This document shows, piece by piece, positions 1-13,872 of a stretch of 64,000 nucleotides of DNA (positions within the stretch are counted from its first letter, which is position 1; each line of letters starts with the position of its first letter). The DNA is taken from NCBI RefSeq assembly GCF_027921745.1, contig NC_079238.1:3844001-3908000 (forward strand). Reading direction: 5' to 3'. The position numbers and the translations under genes are program-made. The DNA is from Schizosaccharomyces osmophilus. Lineage: Eukaryota > Ascomycota > Schizosaccharomycetes > Schizosaccharomycetales > Schizosaccharomycetaceae. Under the pieces are notes generated by a model, which did no database searches, was not told the DNA's origin, and saw only the letters and a list, made by a program, of their open reading frames with translations.

Positions 1-640
1 TGCCGGTATTAGTATGGTTATCCACCCAAGCAATCCTATGGCGCCTACCACGCATCTGAATTACCGTTATTTTGAATTAGTCAACAGCGACGGAAAAAAG
101 ACTTGGTGGTTCGGAGGTGGTGCCGACTTGACTCCTAGTGTTCTTTTTGAGGAAGATGCTAGACATTTCCATAAATTACACAAAGAAGCCTGTGATCGCC
201 ATGATCCTACCTTTTATCCTCGTTTCAAAAAGTGGGCAGACGACTATTTTCTCATTAAGCACAGAAAAGAAACTCGCGGTATCGGCGGTATCTTCTTTGA
301 TGACTTATCCGATAAAGACCCTGAAAATCTGTTTGCTTTTATCAAAGATTGTGCTTACACCTTCCTTCCTTCCTACATCCCTATCATGAAAAAGAGAAAG
401 GACATGGAGTTCACCGAAGACGACAAGGAGTTCCAACTCATTCGCCGTGGATTCTACACCGAGTTTAATGTCATGTATGATCGTGGAACATGGTTTGGCC
501 TTCAAGCTCCAAATCCACGGGTCGAATCTATCCTTATGACACTTCCTCTACACGCTTCTTGGCGCTACAATTATCAGCCCAAGGAAGAGCGCCATAAGGC
601 TTTAATAGAGGCAACCCATCATCCTGTTGAGTGGGCCTAA
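1..640 (+). CDS. hem13: coproporphyrinogen III oxidase, C-terminal part (5' end outside window)
   Basis: The reading frame is already open at the left edge and ends with TAA at 640, giving about 212 residues of the C-terminal two thirds of oxygen-dependent coproporphyrinogen III oxidase. This haem-pathway enzyme decarboxylates two propionates of coproporphyrinogen III to give protoporphyrinogen IX. Family blocks are easy to see: '[11 protein letters not shown]' near the start, '[10 protein letters not shown]' in the middle, and '[14 protein letters not shown]' followed by 'ESILMTLP' and 'WRYNY' toward the end. No intron is needed in this part. It faces atp2 tail to tail across 1.4 kb. hem13 followed by atp2 matches the remembered S. 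pombe order (SPAC222.11, SPAC222.12c). The N-terminus and promoter lie outside the window. Confidence 0.95.
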   Translation, partial: AGISMVIHPSNPMAPTTHLNYRYFELVNSDGKKTWWFGGGADLTPSVLFEEDARHFHKLHKEACDRHDPTFYPRFKKWADDYFLIKHRKETRGIGGIFFDDLSDKDPENLFAFIKDCAYTFLPSYIPIMKKRKDMEFTEDDKEFQLIRRGFYTEFNVMYDRGTWFGLQAPNPRVESILMTLPLHASWRYNYQPKEERHKALIEATHHPVEWA

Positions 641-2014
641 AAACACTTCCTCCCATGTTATTCTTTCATCCTTCATGAACTGTCCACCTTCAAACCCTTT
701 TCATTCTTCATCATAAAAAAAAAAAAAAAAAAAAAAATTCACTATGATTTTATCACCTGCTTGTTTCTTTTTTTTTTGTCCTTTTATTTCCTTCCCGTCT
801 TTTGAATAATTCTACCTTTGCGTTTGTTTTAATGAATTTAACAATTAACCAAGCTTCCTGTCGTAGCTTTTATTCGTTTTAGTTTTTGTAAGCGTGTTAG
901 AGTCTTGTCTTTCCTAGCTTTCGTAAACCTTGGCCTTACTTCAAACATAGTAGTAATTTCTCCCTCTGTTGTAATATCAGTTTAAATTGCAGAATTCTTT
1001 AAATAACAAAGAAAGTGTATAACACGCTCAGACATGTTATTTTTCGGATGCTATCGAAATAAATACTAAGGACTGAAAGAGTTATATAGGTCGTAAACTT
1101 CCCTAATTCCAACTGGGAGATGGGAGATAAAAGATGAAACAGCACTATAAGAAAGATGTCTTCTAGAAGCTGTGATACATGGTTCAATCCATAAATTTTT
1201 TGCAATCAAAGCTAGGTGGTCGATTTGGGTCTGCCGATAATGTGCATATATACCTGAATTTAAAAGTCAGTATTCAAACATTGCATGATAATTTCAACAA
1301 ACATACCCTAAAGATTGAAGTGTTGAGAATAACTGGGTCTCTAAACCTCCCAGTTCGACGCAATTCAACTGGTTTGTCTCACTCACTCGACAGACCTTTT
1401 TCGTGTCATTCTGTAGCCCTTCAACGAAAACTCGTTCTCCTTCTTTTGAATTTTCTAAAAATCCTCGCAATGTATTCTCCATTTTCCGTTTCTTCGTTTT
1501 ACAGTTTCTTAAAGGCTTACGTGGAAAAGGTAAGAAACTCCGCTGATAACTACTGTAGTAATTGCTCCTAAGTACAGCAAGCCACCTTGACGTTTTCTCC
1601 CGAAACATCAATCGTCCTTTACTTTCCTCATTATATTTATGCATTCTATTTATAAACATAGCAAAAATAATGCTATTCACTACATTTTCTTTCAAAGCAA
1701 TGTTTAAACTACTACATTTCGTATTACTAACACGCTACTTAAAACAGAATTCTCTGAGAACAAGTATTATTTTTTAATACTCTAATAGCAGAGAAAAAAG
1801 CATTATAACTGTCTGCTGCTGATGAGAAGAGGAAGGATAGTTAAAAAGTATAATCAAAGTCAGATATCTGTTAAAAAGATAGAATGTCATCAGACGTTAG
1901 TTTATTAATTTGATCAACAAGGACATATCGTGATACGCCTAGTTGGTAAATGAGCGTGGGCATAAGCATAATAAACATACAAATGGAATACTTTACAGTT
2001 TATTCCACGTTTGT
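641..2014. other. convergent intergenic region hem13/atp2
   Basis: This is 1.4 kb between two 3' ends. It holds a poly(A) run near 715-737 and otherwise AT-rich sequence. Between about 1180 and 1695 both strands stay open for roughly 400 bases, but the minus-strand frame lacks an ATG at its head and neither translation resembles a known protein, so no gene is called. A GGTTCAATCC string near 1180, followed by T6, resembles a Pol III B box but has no tRNA fold around it. Confidence 0.6.
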
Positions 2015-4308
<2,294 letters not shown>

Positions 4309-6262
4309 TTATTCAGAAACTCTCACAAAACTCCGCTGTTCGGGATCATAATTAAAAAATTTACAGACAGTTGAGTAACGATCGGATTCAATACAATATA
4401 GGGTGTGTAGAGGAAGTCCTACATCAATAATTTCCTAAATACGGTGAGCTTTTTCATGAAACATTCTTGCAGCAGATAGACACATACCTCTGGACTATAA
4501 TTAAGAAAATAGGTCATTAAAATATTTGACACCACTCGATGTGCAATGACTAAAACATTTCCAGAGCACCTTTCCAACTCAACAATGATCGGTTGTAAGC
4601 GATGAACAACATCCAGGTAGCTTTCTCCGCCAAGTCCAGAGAAACGGTAAGAAACATCTCTCCGTTGAATCACTTGGTATTCCTCAGGATACTTTTCGGC
4701 AAATTCTTTCATCGTTAGCCCTTCGCGGGAGCCAAAATTTAGATCATTCAACATTCGCATTTTTTTGACATCGTATACACCTGGATTAAAAAACTGCGTT
4801 GTTTCGATAGCACGTTGACGAACCGAAGACCAAATATTAAATGCTTCTGCTTCAAAAGTTGGTTTTTCAGAATTCAATCTCTCAGTCGTTTCCCGTAATT
4901 GCCATAACACACGTTGTCGATCGATAAATTTTGCCAGATCCTCAGCATATTGCACACCCAGATCCGTTAAGGGAGCATCTCCTCCTACTCTTCCTGCAAT
5001 CGTATCATTAGATTGTCCAGGTCGAGTAAGCCATATTTGACGCTTTCTGATGTTCAAATTAAGCATAAAATAGACAGCTTGGCCAGTTAAAAACCCTTCA
5101 ATGTTATGGGTAATGACTTTGATTCCTACGTTGATGACTTTAACATATTGCAAAAAGGGAAGAGCTTCTTCTCGTTCATCAATCGGCTCGTAATATTTCC
5201 TATACAAATCAACACGTTTCTTCAAGTCTGCTAAGGCTTCTTCGGATTCAAACCCTTCATAATCAGGTCCCCTAGCTTTTAAAACCATGTTTTGTTGAAA
5301 GATCTAGCATCAAAGTTAGTAAACAAATGAAAGGAGAATTGCAGTTTTTGAGATCAGACATACCTGTTCCTCAGTACACATGCTTTCCAAGAACATTATA
5401 CCCAGGTTTTCTTCTTGGCTAACTCGATCATATATTAATTTTCTTCTTTGATACGTAGAGTTGGTGGCATCCAATACACCGATAACTCCATTTTCGTTCA
5501 ACAACCAATGCAATAAGTTTTCAAGAGTTTCCATAGCCAGATATTCACGAAAACTTTTCAGTTTTTCGTTTTCTATATCGAAGAATGGAGCAGACATGGA
5601 ATATTTACTGGCTCCTTCTTCACGACGTTTATCACCAACGCTGAAAAATCGACAATTATACCTAAGCCAATTATAATAACGAACGAGTCTAAAAAATTAC
5701 AATTGTATTAGCATGGAAGGAGAAAAATCAAAAACACATACTTGGAGCCGATATATGACTTTCCTGTCGCGGGAATCCCTACAAGCACAATTACCAGCTT
5801 CTCTCTAATACCGTAGGATCCGCAGTTCAATTCATTTTCAGCTTTCCTTGACACGGTCAGACCAGGGATGTCGATCGTTGACTCTTGGCGGATTTGGTGT
5901 TTGGCAGTCTTCCTGGTTTTCACTCCTAACGGAGTAGATCCACCGTCTTCTTCTCGAATGGAAGGAAACCATTTACCAACATTGGGTTTCGTTTTTGCAT
6001 CCAGTAATGGAGCCTTCGAATCCAGATCTTTAAGTTTTATGTCTTCCTTTTTAGGCAGCTGATTTATACCGGAATGAATCTCCCTAGTTGCCGCAATTGA
6101 AGGCCTACGGGGCTGTCGTTCTGGGGCTCTCGGCTCTGGTTGTACAATTTTAGAAGAAAACTGTAGCTTTTTAGAATCTTTTGTTGGACCGCTTCCTGAA
6201 TTGGAACCGTCTGATATACTACCACTATCATTGTCTTGTTTTTTTTTAGAGCAATCCTTCAT
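4309..6262 (-). CDS. 6-phosphofructo-2-kinase with a phosphatase domain lacking the catalytic His
   Basis: Four exons: 6262-5742, 5688-5364, 5303-4488 and 4434-4309, giving 595 residues. Donors are GTATGT in all three introns, and the frames join exactly. The ATG at 6262 is the first in frame after an upstream stop. The N-terminal ~150 residues are a basic, serine-rich extension. The kinase half follows with Walker A 'GIPATGKS' (162-169), then the fructose-2,6-bisphosphatase half. The enzyme makes fructose 2,6-bisphosphate, the activator of glycolytic phosphofructokinase. The phosphatase motif that normally reads RHGES reads 'TRPGQS' here (Pro near 377 in place of the phospho-accepting His), while the later Glu and His ('REG', 'VIAHR') remain. 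Degradation of the product is therefore probably lost. Orthologue by order: SPAC222.13c. Confidence 0.93.
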
Positions 6263-7163
6263 ATTTGTTTGTAGTCTCGTTTCTTTGCTTTTTCCTTTAC
6301 AATTAGTCAAGATCAAATGACTTTCGAATTCTACTCAATGCTCGACTTCTTTCAAACTTTCCAGACGCAATTCGAAGTGACAAGCGCCAAACCTTTTGGT
6401 AATTGTGAAATACTTATTGAAACAGAAAAATGGACCTTTGTTTTACATTAAGCTGAATGCTGGCGTTCGGAGAGGTAAAATTATCCATCAACTTTGGCAT
6501 ACCTAATTCGTATGCACAGGTAACATTGACTGGATCTAGAATATCGTATTCTGTAATATGATGTGTGTTTATTTGTGTTTTTGGAACAGAAATAAACAAC
6601 ATTTTAATAAAAAAATTATCTTATTTGAAATGAAATTCGAGATAGAAGCTCTTTCATAAAAAATCTTTTCTTTGGAATTTCAACGAATGCTTCGATTTGA
6701 ACTTTCTTCTGAAAATGATTCTTTCTTACTTGCTTGATCCTGTGGTTCAATGTTCAAAAACTTTGCTACCCATAAGAGGAGAATGGAGTTAATTTAATAA
6801 AACACTGGATTTCAACTAAGAAGAACCCATTTTTATTGAATCCTTGCGCTGCATGATTTATTGTCTTTTCCCATGAAGAAAGGAGTCTAGTCTGTCTAAA
6901 AAGACAAGACATACAGTACAATACAATATAGTCACTCATGCATAGAAACTAGAGCATTCAAAGCATACAATTTCATCATTTTGTTTAATAATAAATAAAA
7001 GGATTTTTTATAACTGTGGTATTTCTTGAAAATATATACGTGTCAGTATATTTATGTAAACTCATGAACGAAATTATTTTTAACATTAAACGTCAAATAG
7101 AATAGGATGAATTCATTCTTCTTCATTCAGCAAACCGGGTTCGGGCAGCCCTAGCGCAACAAC
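6263..7163. other. intergenic region upstream of the PFK-2 gene
   Basis: 0.9 kb holding the PFK-2 homologue's promoter and the sey1 3' UTR, both minus-strand genes. A 62-codon minus-strand frame with a true ATG lies at 6414-6602. It would be an upstream ORF if the PFK-2 leader reached this far. It resembles no family I know and I do not call it as a gene. Confidence 0.5.
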
Positions 7164-9648
7164 TCAAGAAAGAGCAGCTTTCTCTAAATCACCGTCTATG
7201 CTCGCTTTTTCCGAAGAATTTTCTCTTGAAAAGCTTTTTTCTTGTTGCATGCTACCACCACCTTGATAAGACTCTGCAACTCTTTCAGTGACAAAATCCA
7301 CCAGTCCACCAGCTGCTCGGTTCGCAAAAACTTTGGCTGGCCTTATCATTCCTGTTGCATAAAGAATATATAATAAGGACCCTCCAATAAGTAATAACAT
7401 AAAAAAGAAAGGATTTCTTATAACGGCCATAAATTCATTCCATCCAAGTACCAAGAGCAATGCCCAAAAATATGGGGGAATCCTTGTTTGTGTACTTACG
7501 ACAGATCGTTTAGAATCCAAATATATCAAATCAGCTGTTCTCTTCAGGTTTACAGAAGTGTCTGAGATTCGCTTTCGGTTCAAAATTGTCAAAAAATCGT
7601 TAGGACTAGAAAACGAGGAATCAATCTCCTTCACGTCGAATCCAAGCTCAGGAGTTCTTCCATCAGAGTACTTCATACACGAAAGAACCTTTATCAACTC
7701 AAGAGACTTGGAAACACTTTCTCTGTAATCAAGATCGAGCGTATCAGACTTTTTAAAGAGTTTAGGCATACCATCGGCATCATAGCGAAAAGTTTCTTCA
7801 AAATATACACGCAATCGCTGCTGAAGGAGAAGATCAGACATCTCAAGTACGACCTTCTTCCGAAACGCCATCCAGACGTCTTTATGAAAGTCGTGAATGT
7901 AGTCTTGAGCTACTTCCGGTTCTGCTGAATCCATAAAGAGAGGAAACACACGGACCAATTCATCTGCTGCCTGCTTCTGATGTGTCGAAAGCTCATCGAG
8001 CAACCCGTCCCATACTTTAAGATTGGGTTTTTGAAGAGCAATTTCAAGAGATTCTGCAACCTGGGTTTGCAGGCTGGTACGCATCTCCGCTATTTTGGAC
8101 AATAGTTTTTGCTTACAAACAGAGTCACAAGAGCTTTCTAGCTCTTCTGATAATTTAAGCAAAAATTGAGCCGAATCCCAATCGATACCAGCAATCATCA
8201 AAGATTGTGCCTCTTCTTGCATACGGCATTTAGATTTTTCGATTTCCCGAGAAGACAATTCCTTAAATGGCTTATCAGAGGGGAAACTTTCGGCCGTTTT
8301 AACAAATGAAGCAACCAGCTGTTTTTGCAAGGCATTCAACTGAGCCTGGAAAAACACATACAATGATGTATCAACACTGCGCAGTAATTCCTGTTTCTTT
8401 TTTTCATAAATGGCAGAATTATACCTTTTGGCTTGTCTATCGTAATCTTTCACAACTTGTTCGAATAATTCCCGCATACGACTTGCCAGATTTTCGCAAA
8501 TGTTTCCTGGCAAAAACTCACTTTTCAAAACGCTGCAGGCTTTCGTAAAAGGCTCCATAGCTTCGGCTATGATCTCATCACATCGATACTGTGCAAGCAG
8601 TTGCTGTTGTGTAGGCAAATCAAGATCTTTGTTGTTTTCAATCGTATCCCATATTTCTCGGGTATACAAAGAAAATCCATCGGCAGGAATACGCTTGTGA
8701 TAGCTGGGATCAAAAACATAATCAGGAGCATCACTGTTTGAAAATCTTGTCCGAAGCGAATCAACCGCCGTATCAAATGCTTCTGAACAAAGTATTTTAT
8801 GGGGAAGTCCCGTGAATCCAAGGTCAAAAAAGTCGGTAATCTTAGAATCTTCTAATCCTGGAGGTTTTGATAGAGAAGACCAGACATTCATCAAATCCGT
8901 CTTTATAGTTTCAGACAAGTTTACCATAGATGTAGTTCCTATGTAGTCTCGAATCACGAATTGAAGTAAACTTCTCTCTTTCTTTGAATGAAACAACTGG
9001 AGATGGACCTCTAACACAGTTTTTAACAAAACCATATTAGAGCCTTGATAAAGTCCTATTTGATGCTCCCACATATTCACGATAATCACTTCACTAGTAG
9101 CTATTGAAAATAGTGCCGATTTTCGTTCAAAGTCCTATACAACCTGTTAGTACTACATACGTTACCAGCATAACAAGAATCCACTTCTAAGGATTATGAT
9201 TCGAAGATATCAATCAAATTATACATACCTGATCATCACCTCTTTCACGGCCATCAGTTCCCTCTACATCCATTACAAGGATGGGAGCTTCTTGGGCCTT
9301 TGATAACCAAATACCTAACATGTTAATTAAACATGCTCCTTCTCTGTGCATAGAACCCACAATACCTTTTGTTGTTTGCTGTCTTTTACCAGCATCCATA
9401 ACATCGAATCTTGTACCAAACAACTGATTTAAAAGGGTACCTTTCCATTGTTAATACTAATTGTAAAAAGAAATCAAAAAAGTCATGAAAATCTTACTTT
9501 TGCCTGTAGATTGAGAACCCAAGACTGCGACTACATGATAACTAAATCCGGCATCTGCCAAGTTTACTTCTTGCATAAATTGAGGTATGTCTTTATTGAA
9601 CGATTTATGCTCATCGACAATCTGCGTACAGATCCTCTGAGGGACCAT
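7164..9648 (-). CDS. sey1: Sey1/atlastin-type dynamin-like GTPase of ER membrane fusion
   Basis: Three exons: 9648-9498, 9440-9229 and 9134-7164, giving 777 residues. The first intron interrupts the P-loop codon after 'GSQSTGK'. Exon 2 contributes '[15 protein letters not shown]', switch I around 'QQTTKGI' and the G3 'DVEGTDG' followed by 'RERGDD'. A long helical bundle follows. Near residues 675-725 two hydrophobic segments separated by a short polar turn form the membrane hairpin, and an acidic cytosolic tail comes last. This is the Sey1/RHD3 layout: a GTPase that tethers and fuses ER tubules homotypically. Branch sequences such as TACTAAC precede the acceptors. The neighbour order sey1-meu13-csn3 matches S. 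pombe SPAC222.14c-16c. Confidence 0.95.
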
Positions 9649-10568
9649 TTTTTATGATGGTGTAGGTGGAAGAGAAGTAAGTCCATTAGCTCACTACAAA
9701 AGTGTTCTTTGAAACTTCGCGTTGCATAAACAAGATTTTGTTCTATTTAAGTTTTCTTTTCTAATTGAAAACAAACAAATTGAAAAAAAATTAGTACGAA
9801 AACTACACGAAACTTTCCATGACAAGCATTTCGGTACCGCCATTCGGGTCTGAAAGGAATAGAAGGTACTCGCCTTTCCTTGGTGGCACTATTCAATTAT
9901 CTATTCAAAATGAACAGCATCCTGGCTGATCAACTTCGACCGTCAACACTTTGAATAGTACAGATTGACATTGGGAAACGAGTATAGCTTTTGAAACAAA
10001 TCCTCGAACACTATTACACCAAAACGAGGTTACGTTAGAACAAATCGACTTTTTTAAAAAGGTATAAGCAGTACATGCTATTTGCGTTTCTGCGAATTGA
10101 ATTTTTACGGCTTGCCTTAGTACGACTCAAATTATCCTTATATGATTCAAAGATTTCGTTCAAGAAGAATCCATGTATGTTTGCTTCCTTTTTTTCTTTG
10201 CTCTTTCATTTGGATTAGATAAACTAGATGCGCTTCTAGCCTTTGATGAAATGCAACAGAAGCGAGAAGGCTGCTATTTACACTTGATTTTCATGTGCAA
10301 TGGGATAGTAGGATGAAGCTCGTCAGATTAGTTTCATGAAGAATTTACTCTTCCAATCCTCTTTACCTTATTCAACTGGTACCTTCAGGAAGAACGACTA
10401 TCCTCAATCCGAAAAAAAGCCACAAGTTACTAACAAAAAGATTTAAATTATATTATCAAGCTCTATGACCTCTTCTTCTATTTCTAGTTGTTCTTTTGAT
10501 ATTCTTGTCATTGGATATATAAGTATCCTCCGCTAACGCGAGACTCACTCTTAACATTCATCTACAAA
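9649..10568. other. divergent promoter region sey1/meu13
   Basis: 0.9 kb between two gene starts. A TATATAA box at 10516-10522 lies about 50 bases before the meu13 ATG. No perfect GTAAACAAA forkhead (Mei4-type) site was found. An AAAACAAACAAA stretch near 9768 is the nearest match. Confidence 0.55.
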
Positions 10569-11461
10569 ATGGCAAAAGCAAAAGAAGTAAAACCAAAAAG
10601 TGTTAAAGGAGAAGAGGGTAATAATAGGATATACAAAACAGTTTTAAAAAGTTGTCTCACACGCGTTTAGCTGAAAAGATGATCCATGACTATTTACGCA
10701 GAACAAACCGTCCCTTCTCAGCTAGTAAGCACACATACCTACATCAATTTTGCTTTATTAACAATTATAAAGCCGATATCAGCGCGAATTTGAAGAATGC
10801 TGTTACCAAACAGGTAGCACAAAAGATTTTAGAACAATTGCGCGACAACGGTCAGATACATGGAAAATCTTACGGTAAATATTGTAAAATTTACTATGAA
10901 ACTAATTTTTTTAAGGGAAACAAAGCGTTTACGTCTGCCTACAAGATTGTCTTGAAGAAGCATCTTCTGACCAACTAACGGATTTGGATCGCCAGATTCA
11001 AACCTTGAAAGGAGATCTTGAAAGTGTAAAGGCAGAGTACAAGGTGAAAGCAACAGGTATTGAATTATGCACGAGCTTGAAAGCTTTACTGTGTTTATCT
11101 AGACTTGGCTTGTCTAGGGAACCGAATTTCCTGAGTTATTAACTGAACGATAGAATTTCAAATATTAAACAATTCCCCTAGTCCGGCTGAAATTCATCAA
11201 AAAATTTCCACATTAGATAAAGACATTGAGCAAACAAAGAGCAAGTTAGATTGCCTGCAAGCTGGTTCCATCAAGAGTGTTACGGAGGAGGAGATGAAGG
11301 ATACATTAGCAAATCATGATTTTGTCAGAAAAGGTTACTTACAACGAAGGAAAATGTTTTACAACTTGTGGAATCTCATTACAGATTGTTTGGAAAACCC
11401 CAAAGAATTATGGGACAAACTAGGATTTGAAAAAGACGAAGTTACGGATGTTAAACAATAA
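10569..11461 (+). CDS. meu13: Hop2/TBPIP-type meiotic recombination factor
   Basis: Five exons: 10569-10617, 10671-10724, 10773-10874, 10916-11056 and 11154-11461, giving 217 residues. The winged-helix head reads 'YLRRTNRPFSAT' then 'DISANLKN' and ends with 'GKSYGKQSVYVC', the usual Hop2 signature. A long coiled coil (about 75-150) and a C-terminal helix with 'WDKLGFEKDE' follow. Hop2 works with Mnd1 to promote strand invasion by Dmc1/Rad51 and homologous pairing in meiosis. All junctions restore the frame. The third intron splits the 'YGK' codon, as is easily missed without splicing. UUAAAC hexamers, matching the UNAAAC core bound by Mmi1, occur near 11167, 11451 and just after the stop near 11511. 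That these mark the mRNA for elimination in vegetative cells is inference. Confidence 0.93.
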
Positions 11462-11817
11462 CTAAAACACACCTTTTTTTTACATTAACGCAAAATGCAA
11501 AACCGCCTTTAAACATGTTTTCCAAACTTTACAATTTACGAATCTAGAAAAATGAATTTATCAATCAATATGGGGTTCAGTCGTTTCTAATTTTAATGAT
11601 ATTTTTACAAGCCTATGCTGAAGAAAACTAGAGACTTGATTAGTAGGAAAAGTGAATAATAGCTCAAGGCAAAGCAGGATTTTCAACAAAAAAGCTGCAT
11701 GAACGCTGCCGTTGAAAAAGTTATACTTTGCATGTTTTACGGATTGTAAGAGAAACCTTTGTCCTAAATTATATTATCGTGAACAATTGGTCGTTTTCGT
11801 CGAGTGACCAAAGTATT
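11462..11817. other. convergent gap meu13/csn3
   Basis: 356 bases between two 3' ends, AT-rich. No gene or RNA seen. Confidence 0.6.
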
Positions 11818-13210
11818 TTAGGCTTTAATTTGGGTCATAGACTTTTTATATGGTGATTTCGAAAAATACATAGACTTCATTTCCTTAACACTCTCCAAAA
11901 TTTTTGCACTTTCAACAAGTTTTTCAGAGAGCTCTTTACATTGTTCCATATTCACAGGTTCAAATGGATCAAACTCGACGAAGTATTGACCCTCCTCGTT
12001 CTGAACAAGTTTTGACTTCTCATCATACTTCTTCACAATCTCCCATGTCTGTTCTTCTGACAGGGAAAGCTTGTCAGAAACATAATTAATTGGTAAAGAC
12101 CGGAAACGTCTTCTTAGTTTATATAGCTGATGCCTTGGAAATTGTTCCAGAGAAAAAAGTATGAAGGGAATAGCATTGTCCTAAGAAAATGTTAATAGGC
12201 CAATCTACAAAAGGTTGCCCCTTCGAACATAGGGACTTACCGTCTCATATCTCAACCAGTTCTCTTTCAAAACTGCTTGAAGAGGCTCGATGCCTTTCTG
12301 GTAGGCATCTATGTAACTTTCGTAGGGAGCTATAAACGTCTTTAAAGGTAAAAGGTTCCCGCAAGTAGTGGAATTAATAGGATATCTCTGTCAAATAAAT
12401 TAGAACCACAAGAGAACAGAAGCATTTTTCTATTCATACCTTTCCATTCAGTCCAAGGTGAAGTAGCAGAAAACCAAATAAAGCTTTTTCATGAAAAACG
12501 GTTACAACTGCAGTAGGAAGATATAGAATCTGCAAATCAAAAGGGTTAATAAGGGAAGCTGAAAGATTAGCTAGCTTACCGAAAACATCCATCCTTGAGC
12601 TTCATATAAATCATTATTACCAAGACAATGATAGGCAGCCAATAAACAATACTCGAGCAGCGACGGGGTAGGTAAATTCTATAAAGAGTTAGAAGCCTTG
12701 ATTTCCGTAACCTGCTCAATAGACATGGACCGTTAATCGAATACGATCATCATTGTCTTTTCAATGGACATACGCTGGTTATAATATCCCACCGTAAGGT
12801 TGATGTGCCTAAGGCATATTGTTTTTGACGCAAAAGTTCTTTGAGAAAACAGACATGGATTATAGATATGCCGGGCTGTTGAGCGGCATGAGAAACAGCT
12901 TCAAAGACGAGATTGTATTTCTAAACAGAGATAAGTACAAAGCTTCAAAAACCTCAAGAGTAGTAACACCTATTATACCTCTGGCTCCTTATGATAAAAC
13001 TCTTCCACCAAATGATCCATCGCAGCGGTTACTTTTGTAAAATCATTAGACTCTAGATTTCATACAAGCAAAGAAAATTAATTCTTATTTCATACCCATA
13101 ATCCCATGTAAATTACATTCTTCAAGAGAATTAGTACGAACAAACTGTATAAAGTCAAACAGCAATTTCCCAGGATCTTCCAACGGATTAAAAGGAGTTT
13201 GATGTTCCAT
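11818..13210 (-). CDS. csn3: COP9 signalosome subunit 3 (PCI protein)
   Basis: Seven exons: 13210-13096, 13031-12979, 12920-12774, 12678-12580, 12529-12440, 12387-12241 and 12180-11818, giving 337 residues. Every intron uses GTATG/GTAAG/GTATA donors with a CTAAT/CTAAC-like branch, and all frames close. The product is largely helical. The C-terminal third ('LYKLRRRFRSLPINYVSDKLSLS' region) is the winged-helix part of a PCI domain, followed by an acidic, helical tail. Csn3 is a scaffold subunit of the signalosome, which removes Nedd8 from cullins. Similarity to CSN3 is recognised from the PCI region and from gene order after sey1 and meu13 (SPAC222.16c), not from a diagnostic motif. Six introns in about 1.4 kb is dense for this genus. 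Confidence 0.85.
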
Positions 13211-13872
13211 TTTCAATATACAGAAAATTGCATCGTTCAACTAGGAAACAAATTTCGAAACACCAAACATTCCTTTTGGTATATTATGATGTACTTAACA
13301 TATTACAGCATACGAATATCGAGACAAAGTGAACTTCATTAAGCAATAAATTTCAAATACGCTTGTAATTGAGAAAACTCTGACGATAAAAACTGCAAAT
13401 TCATGTCTTTTTTTTGAATGTTTTTTAAGATATATATTTATTTAGTAATGGATTGTACACCAATTGAAAATTCTTCAAATTGACGTAGAAGCTCTAACAG
13501 CTAGAATTGTTCAATGCAAGCAACGAAATTCATCTTTAGCAACCCAAGGTTCAATTTAGAGATAAATATATCGTAAACTCCAACACATACACATGTGTCT
13601 TGTCATACTTATATCTTCATACACTTCAAAGCTTCGAAACAAGTATTCAGCAAAACTAAATATTTAGTATACCTTATTGTTTTCATTTAAGTATGATTTT
13701 TAGGTATGCGGATAAAAACAAAAAAAGAGAAACTCTAACATAAAACAATTGTAAACACACAATGCACTGAAATTAACGAGAAACAGAAGCACAGATATAT
13801 TTAGACGTCTTTTCGAAAAGTACAAGTGCGTCCTTTAAATTAACACAGAAACAAAAACCATTTCCACAAAAA
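13211..13872. other. csn3 upstream / slf1 downstream region
   Basis: 0.66 kb, AT-rich, holding the csn3 promoter and the slf1 3' UTR. Nothing else supported. Confidence 0.6.

Noticed and set aside
1165-1202. B-box-like GGTTCAATCC with a following T6, suggestive of a Pol III gene
   Set aside because: No acceptor, D or anticodon stems can be drawn around it.
1179-1695. Two overlapping ~130-codon frames on opposite strands between hem13 and atp2
   Set aside because: Neither resembles a protein family, the minus-strand frame has no ATG at its head, and the region is the meeting point of two 3' UTRs.
6414-6602. 62-codon minus-strand ORF with ATG
   Set aside because: No domain or splice link to the PFK-2 gene. 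At best an upstream ORF.
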